Shown here: positions 31,900-43,686 of the stretch, in pieces
Layout of the letters: each line of letters opens with the position of its first letter
How positions within the stretch are numbered: position 1 is the first letter of the stretch
Assembly: GCA_033807775.1 (NCBI GenBank)
Contig: CM066317.1
Span: forward strand, 13,217,370 to 13,281,369
Direction: 5' to 3'
DNA from: Saussurea involucrata
Lineage: Eukaryota > Streptophyta > Magnoliopsida > Asterales > Asteraceae
Length of the DNA stretch: 64,000 bases
Translations under genes and position numbers: made by a program
Notes under the pieces: generated by a model
Told to the model about the DNA's origin: nothing
What the model saw: the letters and a program-made list of their open reading frames with translations, nothing else
Databases searched by the model: none

Positions 31900-32945
31900 T
31901 GTTGATCCAAACCCTCAGTAATTTGATAATGACCCTCTCTATATTCTACTTAGTGAATATTGTAAGTAAACTATGTATTAGAGTTTCACTATCGCTGATA
32001 AGTACCAAGACTCAATTCGGTATCGCTGATAGGAACTTTAGTTCTTTAGTTTAAACACTCAGCGAACACTGTTCATCCCCCAAGCTCTGAGCCTGTTCAG
32101 TCTTGAGGATGATCGCTGATGTTTTCATATATTGTTCAGCGTAACTGTTCACCATCCATATGTTCTCAGGAACACAATAGCTCTGAGCCTGTTCAGACCT
32201 TTGGTGATCGATGACAATCAGATTTGTTTACTTATGATCCCTGAAGACAAGTTTCACGTCAACATAGGTTCTACGCTGAAGTCGAAGATCAAGCTCAAGA
32301 ACCAGCGACACGTCTCCTAATGAACTGATGCGGATCAGCGAAGACTTAGATTTGTCCACTCTACGTGAAGTATCCAGTCCAAGACTTCAGCCATCGCTGA
32401 ACTTATCACTCGCTGATAAGTCTCTGATTCAACGATAAGCTGATCATGAAGTCCTCCGTACAAAGGACTATTGTCTTAATCCCCCTTGCACGACTCCGTA
32501 CGAAATGTCAGAAAAGAACCTTCCTATTGTCTGAAATCGTACAACCACTCTGATTCTACACTGTTCATACATGCTGCTACTAAGGTTGTCTACTCAAATC
32601 AGAACCTACGACCAATCAGCATATGACACGTGTAAAGTATATTCTGCCATGAATTAAATGCATGCAGTATATAAGAAGACTTCCCACTTCATTTTTGAAG
32701 TACTCTTGTTAACTCTGGCCAAGAAGTCTCATAAGATAGGATTTTATTAGTGATTTCCTTATCTTTTTTAGTGCAAAAATCTGTGTGTTCCAACTTGTTT
32801 AGATTTAGGATTTATCCTTAATCTTGTTCCGTAACAAGCTGTAAATTGTTAATGATTTATCAATAAACAATTTAGAAAGTAAAAACTCGTGTATTTGTAT
32901 TCAACCCCCCTTCTACAAATTAGTATATCCCTTTAGGGACCAACA
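31900..32945 (+). mobile_element. 5' LTR of a full-length Sirevirus-like copia element
   Basis: LTR of 1046 bp from TGTTGATCC to GACCAACA, flanked by target-site duplication AAAAG (31895-31899 and 47820-47824). It differs from the 3' LTR by about 16 substitutions by eye (about 1.5%). It contains seven exact copies of the heptamer TCAGCGA/TCGCTGA (for example 31992, 32023, 32059, 32113). Confidence 0.97.
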
Positions 32946-32947
32946 AG

Positions 32948-32959
32948 TGGTATCAGAGC
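32948..32959 (+). promoter_or_regulatory. Primer binding site, initiator tRNA-Met
   Basis: TGGTATCAGAGC, two bases after the 5' LTR end. Confidence 0.95.
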
Positions 32960-33016
32960 AGATTTGTTTAATCTCATAAACAAGATCTTTTTCTATACTA
33001 ATCTCTTCTTGTAGAA

Positions 33017-33575
33017 ATGACCAATACAAACACCAACTATATCGACAATGGTTCTCTTGCTAAACCCCCTAGATTTTCCAGAGACAATTTTAATCTATGG
33101 AAAAATAGGATGATTCTCTTTCTGGAAGGTGTAGACCCAACTATGCTTACTATATCGAAAACGGCCCATATGTTCCAGTAACTATTGATGCTGCGGTTCC
33201 AGCCACTGCTACTTCACCTGCAATCCCTGAAAGGCTGATTCCAAAAGCAATCCATCAATGGTCCGACGAAGATAAGAAGAAAGTGGCTTGTGATACAAAG
33301 CCAGATCCATACTATCCATGGCACTCCCTGACGAAGTTTACCACTCCGTCATGAACCTGAGAAATGCTAAAGCCATGTGGGACACTATATGTGTTCAGTA
33401 TGAGGGTACATCTGAAGTCCAGGACTCAAGGAAGATAAACCTGGTAAGACAGTACGAGAGCTTCATCGCTGGTAAGAATGAAACTCTCTCTGAAACTCAT
33501 CAACGTTTTAACTGCCTGATTATATATCTTAAAACGGTTGGTAAGGAATATTCTAACTTTGAAATGCTGACAAAG
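33017..33575 (+). pseudogene. Copia gag, 5' part, frameshifted and interrupted
   Basis: ATG at 33017 opens a copia Gag (MTNTNTNYIDNGSLAKPPRF, then NLWKNRM), the UBN2-type Gag domain. A one-base loss near 33135 shifts the frame into ENGPYVPVTIDA, and another near 33301 shifts it into MALPDEVYHSVMNL. The last segment is open up to 33575, where a solo LTR is inserted after the target CAAAG. Across the LTR the reading frame is conserved, so this insertion is separate from the two frameshifts. Confidence 0.88.
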
Positions 33576-35242
33576 TGTAACAACCCAATTCTTAGTAGGT
33601 TTGCAAGTCCAGTGGTCAAAGTAGAAGAAATGGAAGTATTAGTAAAGGACTTAATTGCAAATTTGAGCAGTATAAATAGGGACCAAATCCCTAGGGTTAG
33701 AATGGTTTTGTTTGTTCTGTGTTGCTTTGGCGGCTGAGAAAGAAATAGCAAGAAGAAGTCGACAGTGAAGAATTGACATCTTTAGCATGAAGAGTTCTTT
33801 CTTTTTGGGTAAGTAATTCATCCCTTGTTATGATTCCTTGCACTAAATGACTAAGTTAAATCCCTAGTCGCAGTTCATGTTTTAGCTGGGTTATGGATTA
33901 AGAACACCCTGAGGGTTTTAATCGCATACAATCGGGTTGCTATGGTAGTAAGAATTATTTTGATTTTAAGGACCTTGTTATGCAAAAGTTTTGTGTAAGA
34001 ATGCAGCAATAAAACTCTCTTTTATTCGCCGATTAGGAAGAAATCGAGTATAATCGTGTTGGGTGCGAACCCTGTTCGCTAGTCCGGGTACCGGGAGTCG
34101 AGGTACCGGGAGTGCGTAGTACCGGGAGTCGGGGTACCGGGAGTCGGGTACCGGGAGTCCGTAGTACCGAGAGTCGGGGTACCGGGAGTCGGAGTGCCAG
34201 GAGTTAGGGTACCGGGAGCCGAACCATACCGGGACCGTTGGTTTGGGCGTCTGCCAGGCCGTGGTATCGAGCTAATTGGGCCGATGGATTTAGAGTTTAG
34301 CCTAAGTCTCTTGGGCTTAGTAAAGGATAAAAGAACTCCAATAATTAATAGATGGACCTAAATGAGTAGTTGAGATCGGATTAAGAGAAACGTAGGATGA
34401 GAATAGAGTGTTTATCTAATTAAATCCGTGAATCATTAATTAGGTGAACGGTCGGTGCAAGATTCGAGTTTAGAGAAGGATCTGCAGTCAGGTGAGTTCT
34501 CTCAACCCTTTTTATGACGTACTGTTTTTACTGAAATGGTTCCTTATCGAGCATGATTGAAATTTATAAGAGCTATGCATGTTTTCATGAATTGCATGAT
34601 TACTTACAAATGAATGTTGATTAAGGTTTTCACGCACGTGGTTTCATGTATATGTGTATGTTATGTGGTGTCGGTTACACAGTGGGGTCGGGGTACCTTG
34701 GGATCTCTGATCTCTCGGGGCATATGGAGGATTAGCTTGTAGGTTGGAATTTGTTTTCTCCTACATGAAGGAACGAGGAGTCCATTTGGATTTCGGCGTA
34801 GACGAGAGGGTGCCCGACAGGCTCCGATCGGTTTAGCTTATGTGAACCCCTGAACCCTGTGTTAACCTTGTATGATGGAAATGTGATGCATAAGAACTCT
34901 TTTCGTGCATAAAATGAAATTATTCTTTATTACATGCTTTATGGAGGGAATTCACTAGACCTTTTGGTCTAACCCTCGCTTTTCAAAACTAAACCATTTT
35001 CAGGTAAGCGCGCAACTGGTTCCTCCAATAAGGACTAGGGAAGGAAACGAAGGAGGCATGGAGTTTAGAGAGACTCCAGTTTTGATTATGGTAGTTATGG
35101 TTAGTGCTCGGCTGTGGAATGTAGAGACTTCCGCTGTCACTGTTGCCTAGTTTAGTTCATTGATGTTTAAAAAGACAAGTTCATTTATGTAATCCGAATG
35201 CTTATGTATGTTATTGGATGTTTGTGAATTTGGGACGTTACA
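33576..35242 (+). mobile_element. Solo LTR (1667 bp) nested in copia gag
   Basis: From TGTAACAACCC to GGGACGTTACA with a perfect 5-bp target duplication CAAAG (33571-33575, 35243-35247). It is a relative of the LTRs at 1-7611: same ends, GTACCGGGAGTC minisatellite near 34085-34220, and a stretch of about 65 bp around 34942-35006 that is nearly identical to 7293-7356. It has a GTGAGTT donor at 34491 and a TTTTCAG acceptor at 35003. No internal sequence remains, consistent with LTR-LTR recombination. Confidence 0.95.
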
Positions 35243-37095
35243 CAAAGTTCTTAGAATGTTTGCCTGAGAGCTGGGACAATTTTTCAATGTGTCTCAAGCG
35301 GTCGAAAGATCTGAATTTAATGAATCTTTCTACCTTAAACGGCACAATGCTTAATCATGAGCAATCGTGTCAACTTAAGAAGAATCTTGCAAAAGATTTT
35401 AAAAGCACCCCAGTTGCTTTACTCTCAGAGGAGCCTACGACTCAGCGAGCGGCTGTTACCATCACTGAGTTGGAAAGCAACTCTGAAAGATCATCGGATT
35501 CTGATTGTTCAGATCTCGATGAACCCTTGGCCCTCCTAACTAAAAAGTTCAGGAGATTCGCCAAGAAGAAAATGTTCAGAAAGAACAAACCTTTATCTCT
35601 CACTGACAAGCCTAGATCATCAACGCCTGTTGATAAGGCTACTGCTACTTGTTTCAATTGCGAAAAGATAGGACATTTTGCAAATGAGTGCAGGTCAAAG
35701 AAAGCAATGAAGAGTTCAGCGTTCCCGAAGAAATTCTCTAACCCAAGGTCCAGAGAAGATAAATATGCAAAGCTGAAAGAACGTTATGCAAAGCTGAAAA
35801 GCTTTAAGAAAGGAAAAGGCCTGATAGCTGATTACGATTGGGCTGATTCTGAAGAATCATCATCATCATCTGACTCTGAAGATGATGAAGTAGCCAATCT
35901 TTGTCTTATGGCCAAGATTGAAGAAGAGGAAGAAAATTCTGACATTCCCTCTACTTCAGCGTCTACTCCGGCCTCTACCTCCCAGGTATCTACTTCCTTC
36001 TTTACCAATATTTTAAATATTGATGAAGCTGATAGTCTACGCAAAATCGATTTATTGACTACGAACTTATATGATGCCATGAATGGCAAAATGATTGCTG
36101 AAAATCAAAATCTTGATCTCGCTGAACAACTTAGAAAATTTCATCTTCAGATAGAAAAGCTTTCTAATATTGAAGAAAATTTTAAAGATCAAGTTCAGTT
36201 AAATCAATTAGTCAAAATCGAACGAGCTGAGGCTATAGCTGCGTTGAAAGCTGAAAAAGCTACTGTTGAAGGATGGTGTAATTCTTCAACAAAGATCACT
36301 GAGATAATAAAGTCTCAGATTCCACTGAGTGACAAACGTGGTTTGGGTTTCTCTTATAAAACTCCAACACCAACCACTGATCGTTCCATGCTCTTATTTG
36401 GAACTTTCGTCTCCTCAGTCGCTGACACTTCATCCTCTCAGTGTTCCTCGTCCAGAACTCCTATCCCTGAGGAAATACCTACCCTAGTCTTAGACAAAGG
36501 TAAAGGTATTGCTGTTGAAAAACCTTCCTTAGTCTCTAAAGACAAAGGAAAAGGAATTGCTATTTATCAAAAACCTCAGAAGGGTATCTTAATACCTAAG
36601 TTGAATGCTTCTAAAGCTTTAGTGATTCATTCCTCTGGATCAAGGAATCCGATTGCTGAATCTACAGTGCGTGGATCTATTCAGCGATCTACTCCTAGAA
36701 TCAGAGTGGATGTTACTGGTAAGAAATCTGTTGAACTAAAAGTTCCTCCTATTTCCAATACCAGAGGTATACTTGATGCTGGTCCTTCCAATCTTAGAAA
36801 ACCCATCCAGCATGCAAAAGTTCCTAAAACTACTTTTAGTTATAGGAAATGTTATCACTGTGGACTTAACAATCATATTGCTAGTAAGTGCCCCACAGCC
36901 ACCAAAGCTGAAAAGATAGATAAGGTGAAGATTGCCCCCAAGGCAAAGAAGACCACTGAGGTTAAGAAATTAACCAAAGTGAAGAATGACAAAGCTGAGT
37001 CTTCAAATGCTGCGAAGACTGCTGAACCTTCCATTCCAAAAACTTCCACTGACAAACGCGTACACATGGTTCAGTGGGTGCCCAAGAAAAATTAA
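35243..37095 (+). pseudogene. Copia gag, 3' part with two zinc knuckles
   Basis: Resumes gag in phase after the nested LTR (FLECLPESW) and stays open to TAA 37093-37095. It has one CCHC knuckle, CFNCEKIGHFANEC (near 35650-35690), an acidic serine-rich stretch, a predicted coiled coil (36010-36290), and a second CCHC-like motif, CYHCGLNNHIASKC (near 36850-36890). Two knuckles and great length fit Sirevirus Gag. The pol frame follows in the same phase ten bases downstream, so only the TAA separates gag and pol. Confidence 0.88.
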
Positions 37096-37107
37096 TCTTT
37101 CTTTGTG

Positions 37108-39564
37108 ATGCAGGTTAAGAAGGGTATCTGGTATCTCGATAGCGGATGCTCTAGACACATGACTGGTAAGAAGAACATGCTCGCTGAATACAAGGAAGAG
37201 AAGGGTCCCTCTGTGACCTTTGGTGGAAATGGAAAAGGACACACCCGAGGGTTCGGTGTACTATCAAATGGTACAACAACTTTTCGAAGAGTTGCATACG
37301 TTGAAGGACTGAAGCATAATCTCTTAAGCATCAGTCAGCTTTGCGACATGGATAACAAAGTGATCTTCACTAAGGAATCCTGCTTTGTCACTGACAAAAA
37401 GGAGAAGATAGCTCTCAGCGGTTACCGTTTGGAAAATGTTTATGTAATAAACATGGACTCAACCTCCCCTGAGAACTCCTGTTTCTTCTCGAAAGCCTCA
37501 TCAGATGTCAACTGGCTATGGCATAAGAGGCTCTCTCATCTAAACTTCAAGACACTGAATACTCTTTCCTCTAAAGAATTAGTCACTGGTCTACCTCAAC
37601 ACTCATACGCCAAAGAGTCCTTATGTTCAGCGTGTGAGAAAGGGAAGCAGACCAAAGCAAGCTTCAAGTCTAAGCAAGTTTCCTCAGTGTCATCTCCTCT
37701 ACAATTACTCCATATGGATTTGTTTGGCCCTGTTAACAAACAATCCATCGCTGGAAAGAAATATACCTTGGTCATAGTTGATGAATTCTCTCGCTTCACA
37801 GGGGTAATGTTTCTCCGTAACAAGAGCGACACCTCTGAAGAACTCATCACATTTGTCAGGAAGATGGAAACCCTGAACAACTTGACCGTTCGCTCAATAA
37901 GGAGTGATCACAGGACTGAATTCAAAAACAGTTCTCTTGATTCATTCTTTGAGAGCAAGGGTATTTCTCACAACTTTTCTTCAGTGAGAACACCGCAACA
38001 AAATAGAGTCACTGAAAGAAGAAATCGAACGATCATCGAAGCTGCACGATCAATGCTCAGCGATTCTCACCTGCCTACTCAGTTTTGGGCAGAAGCTGTC
38101 AACACTGCTTGTTTTACGCAAAACATGTCGCTGGTAGTTAAAAGATTCAAGAAGACAGCCTATGAACTGTTCCATGGGAGAAAGCCTTCAATTAGCTTTG
38201 GTCACATCTTCAGTTGTCAGTGTTTCATACTGAACAATAGAGATGCCCTTGGAAAGTTTGATCCTAAGGCTGATGATGGAATCTTTCTTGGATACTCCTC
38301 AGTGTCCAAAGCCTTCAGAGTCTTCAACCGTAGAAGACAAACTGTGGAAGAAACTATTCACGTCACGTTTGACGAATCCCGTTCAGCGAACTCGAAGCCA
38401 TCTGCTGACACGGAAGAACTGAATCAATGGATGTTTTCTCATCTTGGTGATTCAGAAGATGTTCCCACTCGTCCTTCTCATACACATATAGCTGAAGATA
38501 ATGATCCTAACATTATGCCCAACATACAGACTAGTGAAGCTGAAACGTCATGGGTCTCAGCTATTCCTATTAACACAATATTCGCTGAACCATGCACTAC
38601 TTCAGGTTTCCCATCTACTTCTCAGCAATCAGTGAACGAAATGCCAACTGCACATATTCCTGTCTTAGCTGATTATCCAGAGATTGCTGAAGTCTCATCT
38701 TCAGCTGCTCCTATTCAAAATGATTCAGCTTATGCTCCGGCTCAGCGATGGACTGTAAATCACCCAATCGATCAGATTCTTGGTGATCCCAACGCTGGTG
38801 TTCAGACACGACGAGGTTCAGGTAACATTTGTTTATTTGTTAACTTTATTTCTCTGATTGAACCAAAGAAGGTAGACGATGCCCTCAAAGATCCAAACTG
38901 GGTCAGCGCTATGCAAGAAGAGCTGACTGAATTCAAAAGAAACAAGGTTTGGAAACTTGTTCGTAGACCAACAGACAAGTCAGTGATAGGCACTAAATGG
39001 GTCTATCGAAATAAGTTGGACGAACATGGAACTGTAACCCGCAACAAAGCTAGACTAGTTGCTCAGGGATACAGACAAGAGGAAGGCATAAATTATGATG
39101 AAACTTTTGCTCCAGTAGCTAGACTGGAAGCAATTCGTTTTTTCTTAGCATATGCTGTACACAGAGGCTTCAAAGTATATCAAATGGATGTCAAGTCAGC
39201 GTTCCTAAATGGAAAGCTGAATGAAGAAGTCTACGTGGAACAACCACCAGGATTCTCAGATCCTAAGCATCTAGGTTATGTTTATAAGCTGGATAAGGCA
39301 CTCTATGGGCTGAAGCAAGCTCCTCGTGCATGGTATGACACTCTTTCATCTTATCTCCTAAATGAAGATTTTGAGCGAGGTAAAATTGATAAAACCTTGT
39401 TTTTCAAAAAGGTAAAAGGTCATATCATTCTGGTTCAGATATATGTTGATGATATTATATTTGGTTCCACTAACCCTGATCTTTGTACTCGTTTCTCTGA
39501 AAGGATGCAAGCTGAGTACAAAATGAGCATGATGGGTGAGCTAACATATTTCCTTGGTTTATAG
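37108..39564 (+). pseudogene. Copia pol: protease, integrase and most of RT
   Basis: In the same frame as gag. Domains in order: protease with YLDSGCSRHMTG; GAG-pre-integrase HHCC zinc finger (LWHKRLSHLNF ... CSACEKGK); integrase with HMDLFGP, RSDHRTEF and VTERRNR, so the D, D and E positions are kept though neighbours such as N-G are replaced by H-R; RT with KARLVAQGYRQ, FAPVARLEAIR, YQMDVKSAFLNG and the catalytic YVDDIIFGS. A TAG at 39562-39564 after YFLGL ends the frame; a glutamine codon is usual there, so a C-to-T change is likely. Confidence 0.92.
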
Positions 39565-40389
39565 ATAAAACAAAGCAAAAAAGGAACTTTTATTAATCAG
39601 GGAAAGTATGTTAAAGATATGCTGAAGAAATATGATTTAACTCAGAGTTCAGCTATGAAAACCCCTATGGCACCGCCGCTGATACTTGACAAGGATTCTA
39701 AAGGAGAACCTGTTAATGTCACGTTGTACCGTGGGATGATCGGATCTCTTCTGTATCTTACAGCGAGCCGACCCGATATCATGTTTGCCACTTTTTTGTG
39801 TGCAAGATATCAAACTGAACCAAAGGTATCTCATATGGTCGTTGTAAAGCGAATCTTTCGTTACCTCAAAGGTACAGCGAACCTCGGTCTTTGGTATCCC
39901 AAGGACTCAGGGTTCGATTTAACCGCCTATTCAGATAGTGATTTTGCAGGATGCAAAATGGATAGGAAAAGCACCACAGGAGGTTGTCAGCTCCTGGGTG
40001 GAAAGCTGGTTAGTTGGACAAGTAAAAAGCAAACTTCAGTGTCCACCTCAACTGCTGAAGCTGAGTATGTAGCCGCTGGAAGCTGTTGTTCTCAAGTCCT
40101 ATGGATGAGAAATCAACTATTGGACTACGACCTTCAGCTCTCCAAAATTCCAATCTATTGCGACAGCACAAGTGCCATCGCTATAGCCAACAATCCAGTG
40201 CTACACTCAAAGACAAAACATATCGAAATCAGGTATCATTTTATCAGAGACCACGTGATGAATGGTGATATCGAACTTCATTTTATACCTACTGATTTTC
40301 AGTTAGCTGATCTTTTTACCAAACCTCTTGATGAGACAAGATTCAACTTTCTCATCAGCGAGCTTGGAATGCTGAACTTTGAAGAGTAA
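39565..40389 (+). pseudogene. Copia pol: RT end and RNase H
   Basis: Same frame as the segment before, after the single TAG. It contains SLLYLTASRPDIMFA, KRIFRYLKGT, AYSDSDFAGCKMDRKSTTGG, STAEAEYVAA and the C-terminal KTKHIEIRYHFIRDHV and QLADLFTKPLD blocks of Ty1/copia RNase H. It ends at TAA 40387-40389, the normal end of pol. Confidence 0.92.
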
Positions 40390-40815
40390 AAACTTCAGCG
40401 ATTCGCATGTGATCAGTTAATTACTTGTTGATAAACCTCAGTGTTGAATTTGTAAAATGACAAGTGATTCAGTGATAAAAATGAACTTTTATAACCCATC
40501 CTATCATCAACTCTCTGAAAAATTTTAGTCGCTGATATCCAGGTATGTTATTCTCTCTCTGACACTCGCATTAAAATGCAAGATTTCAAAATAACTTATG
40601 TCGCTGAACTCTTTACCTTCTCAGCGATACCTTTGAAATTTCTTAAACACCTTGCTGATATTTCACTATTCAGTACTTCATATTTTCAAAACATCCCTGA
40701 GTTTTCCAAAACCTCAGAGACATTTTAAAATGTGAAAGGACGTTTCTGACGTCATCCTTACAGGATAAACCCCTGGCACGTTCTTCTGACACACGTTTGC
40801 ACGTTCGTTTTCTCG
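40390..40815 (+). other. Non-coding spacer after copia pol, dense in TCAGCGA words
   Basis: No ORF. It contains at least four exact TCAGCGA/TCGCTGA heptamers (near 40397, 40531, 40601, 40621). It separates pol from the internal promoter region. Confidence 0.6.
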
Positions 40816-41342
40816 TCCAATCAAATGCCAACACGTGTCCGTGTCATGATGAAAAACTTTCCCGCTCATAGTTTTTCTCTCTCTCCTCACTCTATAAATA
40901 CTCCTCGAGTATTTGTTTTCTCCTTTACGCGAACAATTTTACTCTCGAATTCTTGAAGATTTATTGTTTCATCTGCAAACAACCCAGAAACTGTTCATCT
41001 TTTTCTTAAAGATTCAAGGTTAATATTCTTATGATATTATTGTTTATGCTTGTTTTTCGATCTAGTCTTTGTTAAAATAGATCAAAACAAAAGAAACTGT
41101 TTAAAATGAAATCATTCTCTTTCATGATTTTGTGAACACAACTTTCATGGTTGTTCTTCAAGTTTACATTTCTTATTTTAAACTTGTTCTTCATATGATT
41201 TTCCAGAATCTCTTTTAATGGAAAACATATACGCTTCATTAAGCCAAGAATGGCTTAATGAAATGGTAAATGCTAAATGAAATGGACAAAACTTAAAACT
41301 CATAATTTTTGTGTTCATATTATTTATGTGTTTATAGCATAA
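40816..41342 (+). promoter_or_regulatory. Candidate internal promoter and 5' leader intron of the copia extra ORF
   Basis: CCAAT (40817-40821), a perfect G-box CACGTG in ACACGTGTCC (40831-40840) and TATAAATA (40893-40900) stand in host-promoter order. A transcript would start near 40925. A donor-like CAAG|GTTAATA (about 41021) and an acceptor-like GTTTATAG (about 41338) bracket a T-rich stretch just before the extra-ORF ATG at 41344, so a leader intron is plausible. The third copia element has the same motif set after its pol. Promoter activity is inferred from motifs only. Confidence 0.5.
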
Positions 41343-41343
41343 A

Positions 41344-43623
41344 TGGATCAAGAAATGGCAAAGGCTGATACCCAGATCACTCTTGGCAACCTGAGGCAAG
41401 CACTAAACCTTCCCACCGGATCCAAAGATAAACCCTTTGTTCCCCTCCCTGACCCCAAAAAGAATTCCGCTGATAAGGAAGCTCTGATAGCTTTCTTCGA
41501 TGCGATGAAATATGCATGGGACTTGGGAAGAGATGGTCTCCCTGACAAGAAGCTGACCATAATGAAGAAATCGAAGATGCCCAGCGAGATGAACTTCATC
41601 TTCGCTCATCTTATAAGCTGCTTAACCGCCAAATCTGGATCTTCTGATCAGGCCTCCCAACCTCAACAAGCTATGGGGTATTCCTTGCTGAAGGTACTCC
41701 ATATATACTGGGCCAAGATCATATTCGAAGACATGTTGCTACGTGTCACCGCTGACCCTCGTCCAACATGGGTCCCATATCCAAGGTTTGTCAGCGTGTG
41801 GCTGCAACAGGCACTAGGAGATCTCTATCCTCGAGTTGGAGACCTGAAACTATCTCAGATAGGCCTGAAGGTTCTCGAATTCAAGCCGCTGGAATCCGAG
41901 GTACGTCTTTCTGTTCTCTTAACTCTTCTCAGACCTCCTTCTTCTATTTCTGTGGAAACTTCAGCGAAAACACCCCTCGCTGATACCCAGGCCACAACAA
42001 CCATTCCTAGAAAAAGGAAACACTCTTCTGCCTCTCTTGATTCTAAAAAGATCAAGAAAACCAAGGAGCAACCCTCCCAGCAACCTCTTGCTGAAGATTC
42101 CACGACTCAGCCTTCACATGAGTCGCTGGAAGAAATCGTGGTACGCTCTGCAACAGCTGCTAAAGCCATCCCTCTAAAACCGGCCTCAGCGTCTCTACAC
42201 GCTGAAGTTATGACTTGGGAAACTACCCCACCTCCCTTGGTCTCTCAAAAGACTGAAGGAGTAATTTTCAGTGCATCCCACACTGAACCTGCTACCCAAC
42301 CAAAATTCACAACCTTCGCTTCTCCTTCTAATCCCTTGGTCTCTATTCCACCTTTCCCCTCAACCACTGAAACGACCATCATTCCTCATGGAGCTAAAGC
42401 TGCTTCATAGAGAGTGATGGATACAAGACCTACAGGATTTGCTATGCCTCATGGAAATCTTGCCAGTGACATGGAACATTTCTCCGGGCACAACGATTTT
42501 GATGACTTCAGCAACCCTCCTGCAGGTACACACAAACCAATACACACTGTGACTAAACCTGACACTTATGAGCTTTCCTTTGTTCACAAGTCCTTATCTG
42601 TTACAGGTCTTACTTTGGGTGACATCAACGCCTCCCTGAAAAGCTTGGAAACATCGGTCACAGGTCTCGCCACAACTCTTTCTGGAAACTCCACAGCTGT
42701 AACAAACGCTGGGGATTCTATCAAGTCGCTGACTCAAGTGGTTGAAGCCAAAGCCTCCAAAGCTGAATTGGAGAAAGTTGATGGAGCAATCGTAGATTTT
42801 GCTAAGATCCAAGCAGATGTCTATCTGGATTACAGCTCTCTGAAAACCAAGGTATCTGACATTTCCAGCGATGTATCATCGCTGAAGACATCGGTTTCAA
42901 ACATGCAGGGAGATATGAGCACGGTCAAGACTGATCTTGAGTCGATGAAGAAGCTGATGCAGGAAATTCTTAATCGCATACCTGAAACTGCTCCTGCTCC
43001 TTCTCCATTCTCAAAGGCTGATCGTGATACGCTTATCAAGATACCTGACACTCTAACTGGTCTGGAAACCAGTTTAGGTGAGGTCCTAACCTATGTTGGA
43101 TTCTCTGACCCAGAAGACAGAGAACCAACCCCTCATGCTGCAACCAAAGGTGCTTCCTCCCACTCTCCCTCACATCATGAGGAAGGGGGAGAAGATTGCT
43201 GAAGACCTTCCCCATGATTCTGAGGGGAAGAAGACAAATGAAGAAGTTGCTGATCTCCAGGCAACAACAACTGCTGGACCTCAGGGAGTTGATCACCCTG
43301 AGGGAACCGAGAAGCTCTCCTCTGTATTTGAGGGGGAGCAACTCGAAGAAGCTGCTGAAGAGTCAGAATCTGAATTTGAAGATGAAGAACCCATCGACAT
43401 CGCTGACGACGAACCATCATCAGATGATAATGATGATGATGATTTTGATGAAGATGACGATGCATTCTCTGTCACCAAAAAGACTTCAGCGCTTACGGGA
43501 GTAGTGATAAAAGAACCTACAGGGGAGCGGACAAAGACCTCAGCGTCTGAACCAACTGGCAAAGGCAAAGGTGTCTCTGAAGACGAAAATCTGATGATCT
43601 TGCTTCAAAAGCCAGCTCGTCGG
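41344..43623 (+). pseudogene. Copia extra ORF, first part
   Basis: ATG at 41344. The N-terminal domain (to about 41900) has WAKIIFEDMLLRV and PYPRFVSVWLQQAL, corresponding in position and pattern to MIFNDLVSNL and MYPRFVQAV of the 864-aa ORF at 21863-24457, so the two are homologous. TAG at 42408-42410 interrupts in frame. A long coiled coil follows (42640-42970, SSLKTKVSDISSDVSSLKTS). A frameshift near 43180-43200 moves the frame into a strongly acidic region with runs of D and E (43380-43470). A donor-like CGG|GTATTT at 43624 marks a likely intron. Function unknown; Sireviruses may carry an envelope-like ORF here. Confidence 0.7.
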
Positions 43624-43686
43624 GTATTTTAACTTTACCCTGTCTGCATCCCTCCTCTATACACTTATCAGCTCTCTCTCTCAAAA

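Noticed and set aside
43293..43568. Serine-rich antisense frame
   Set aside because: Complement of the acidic GAT/GAA run of the copia extra ORF.
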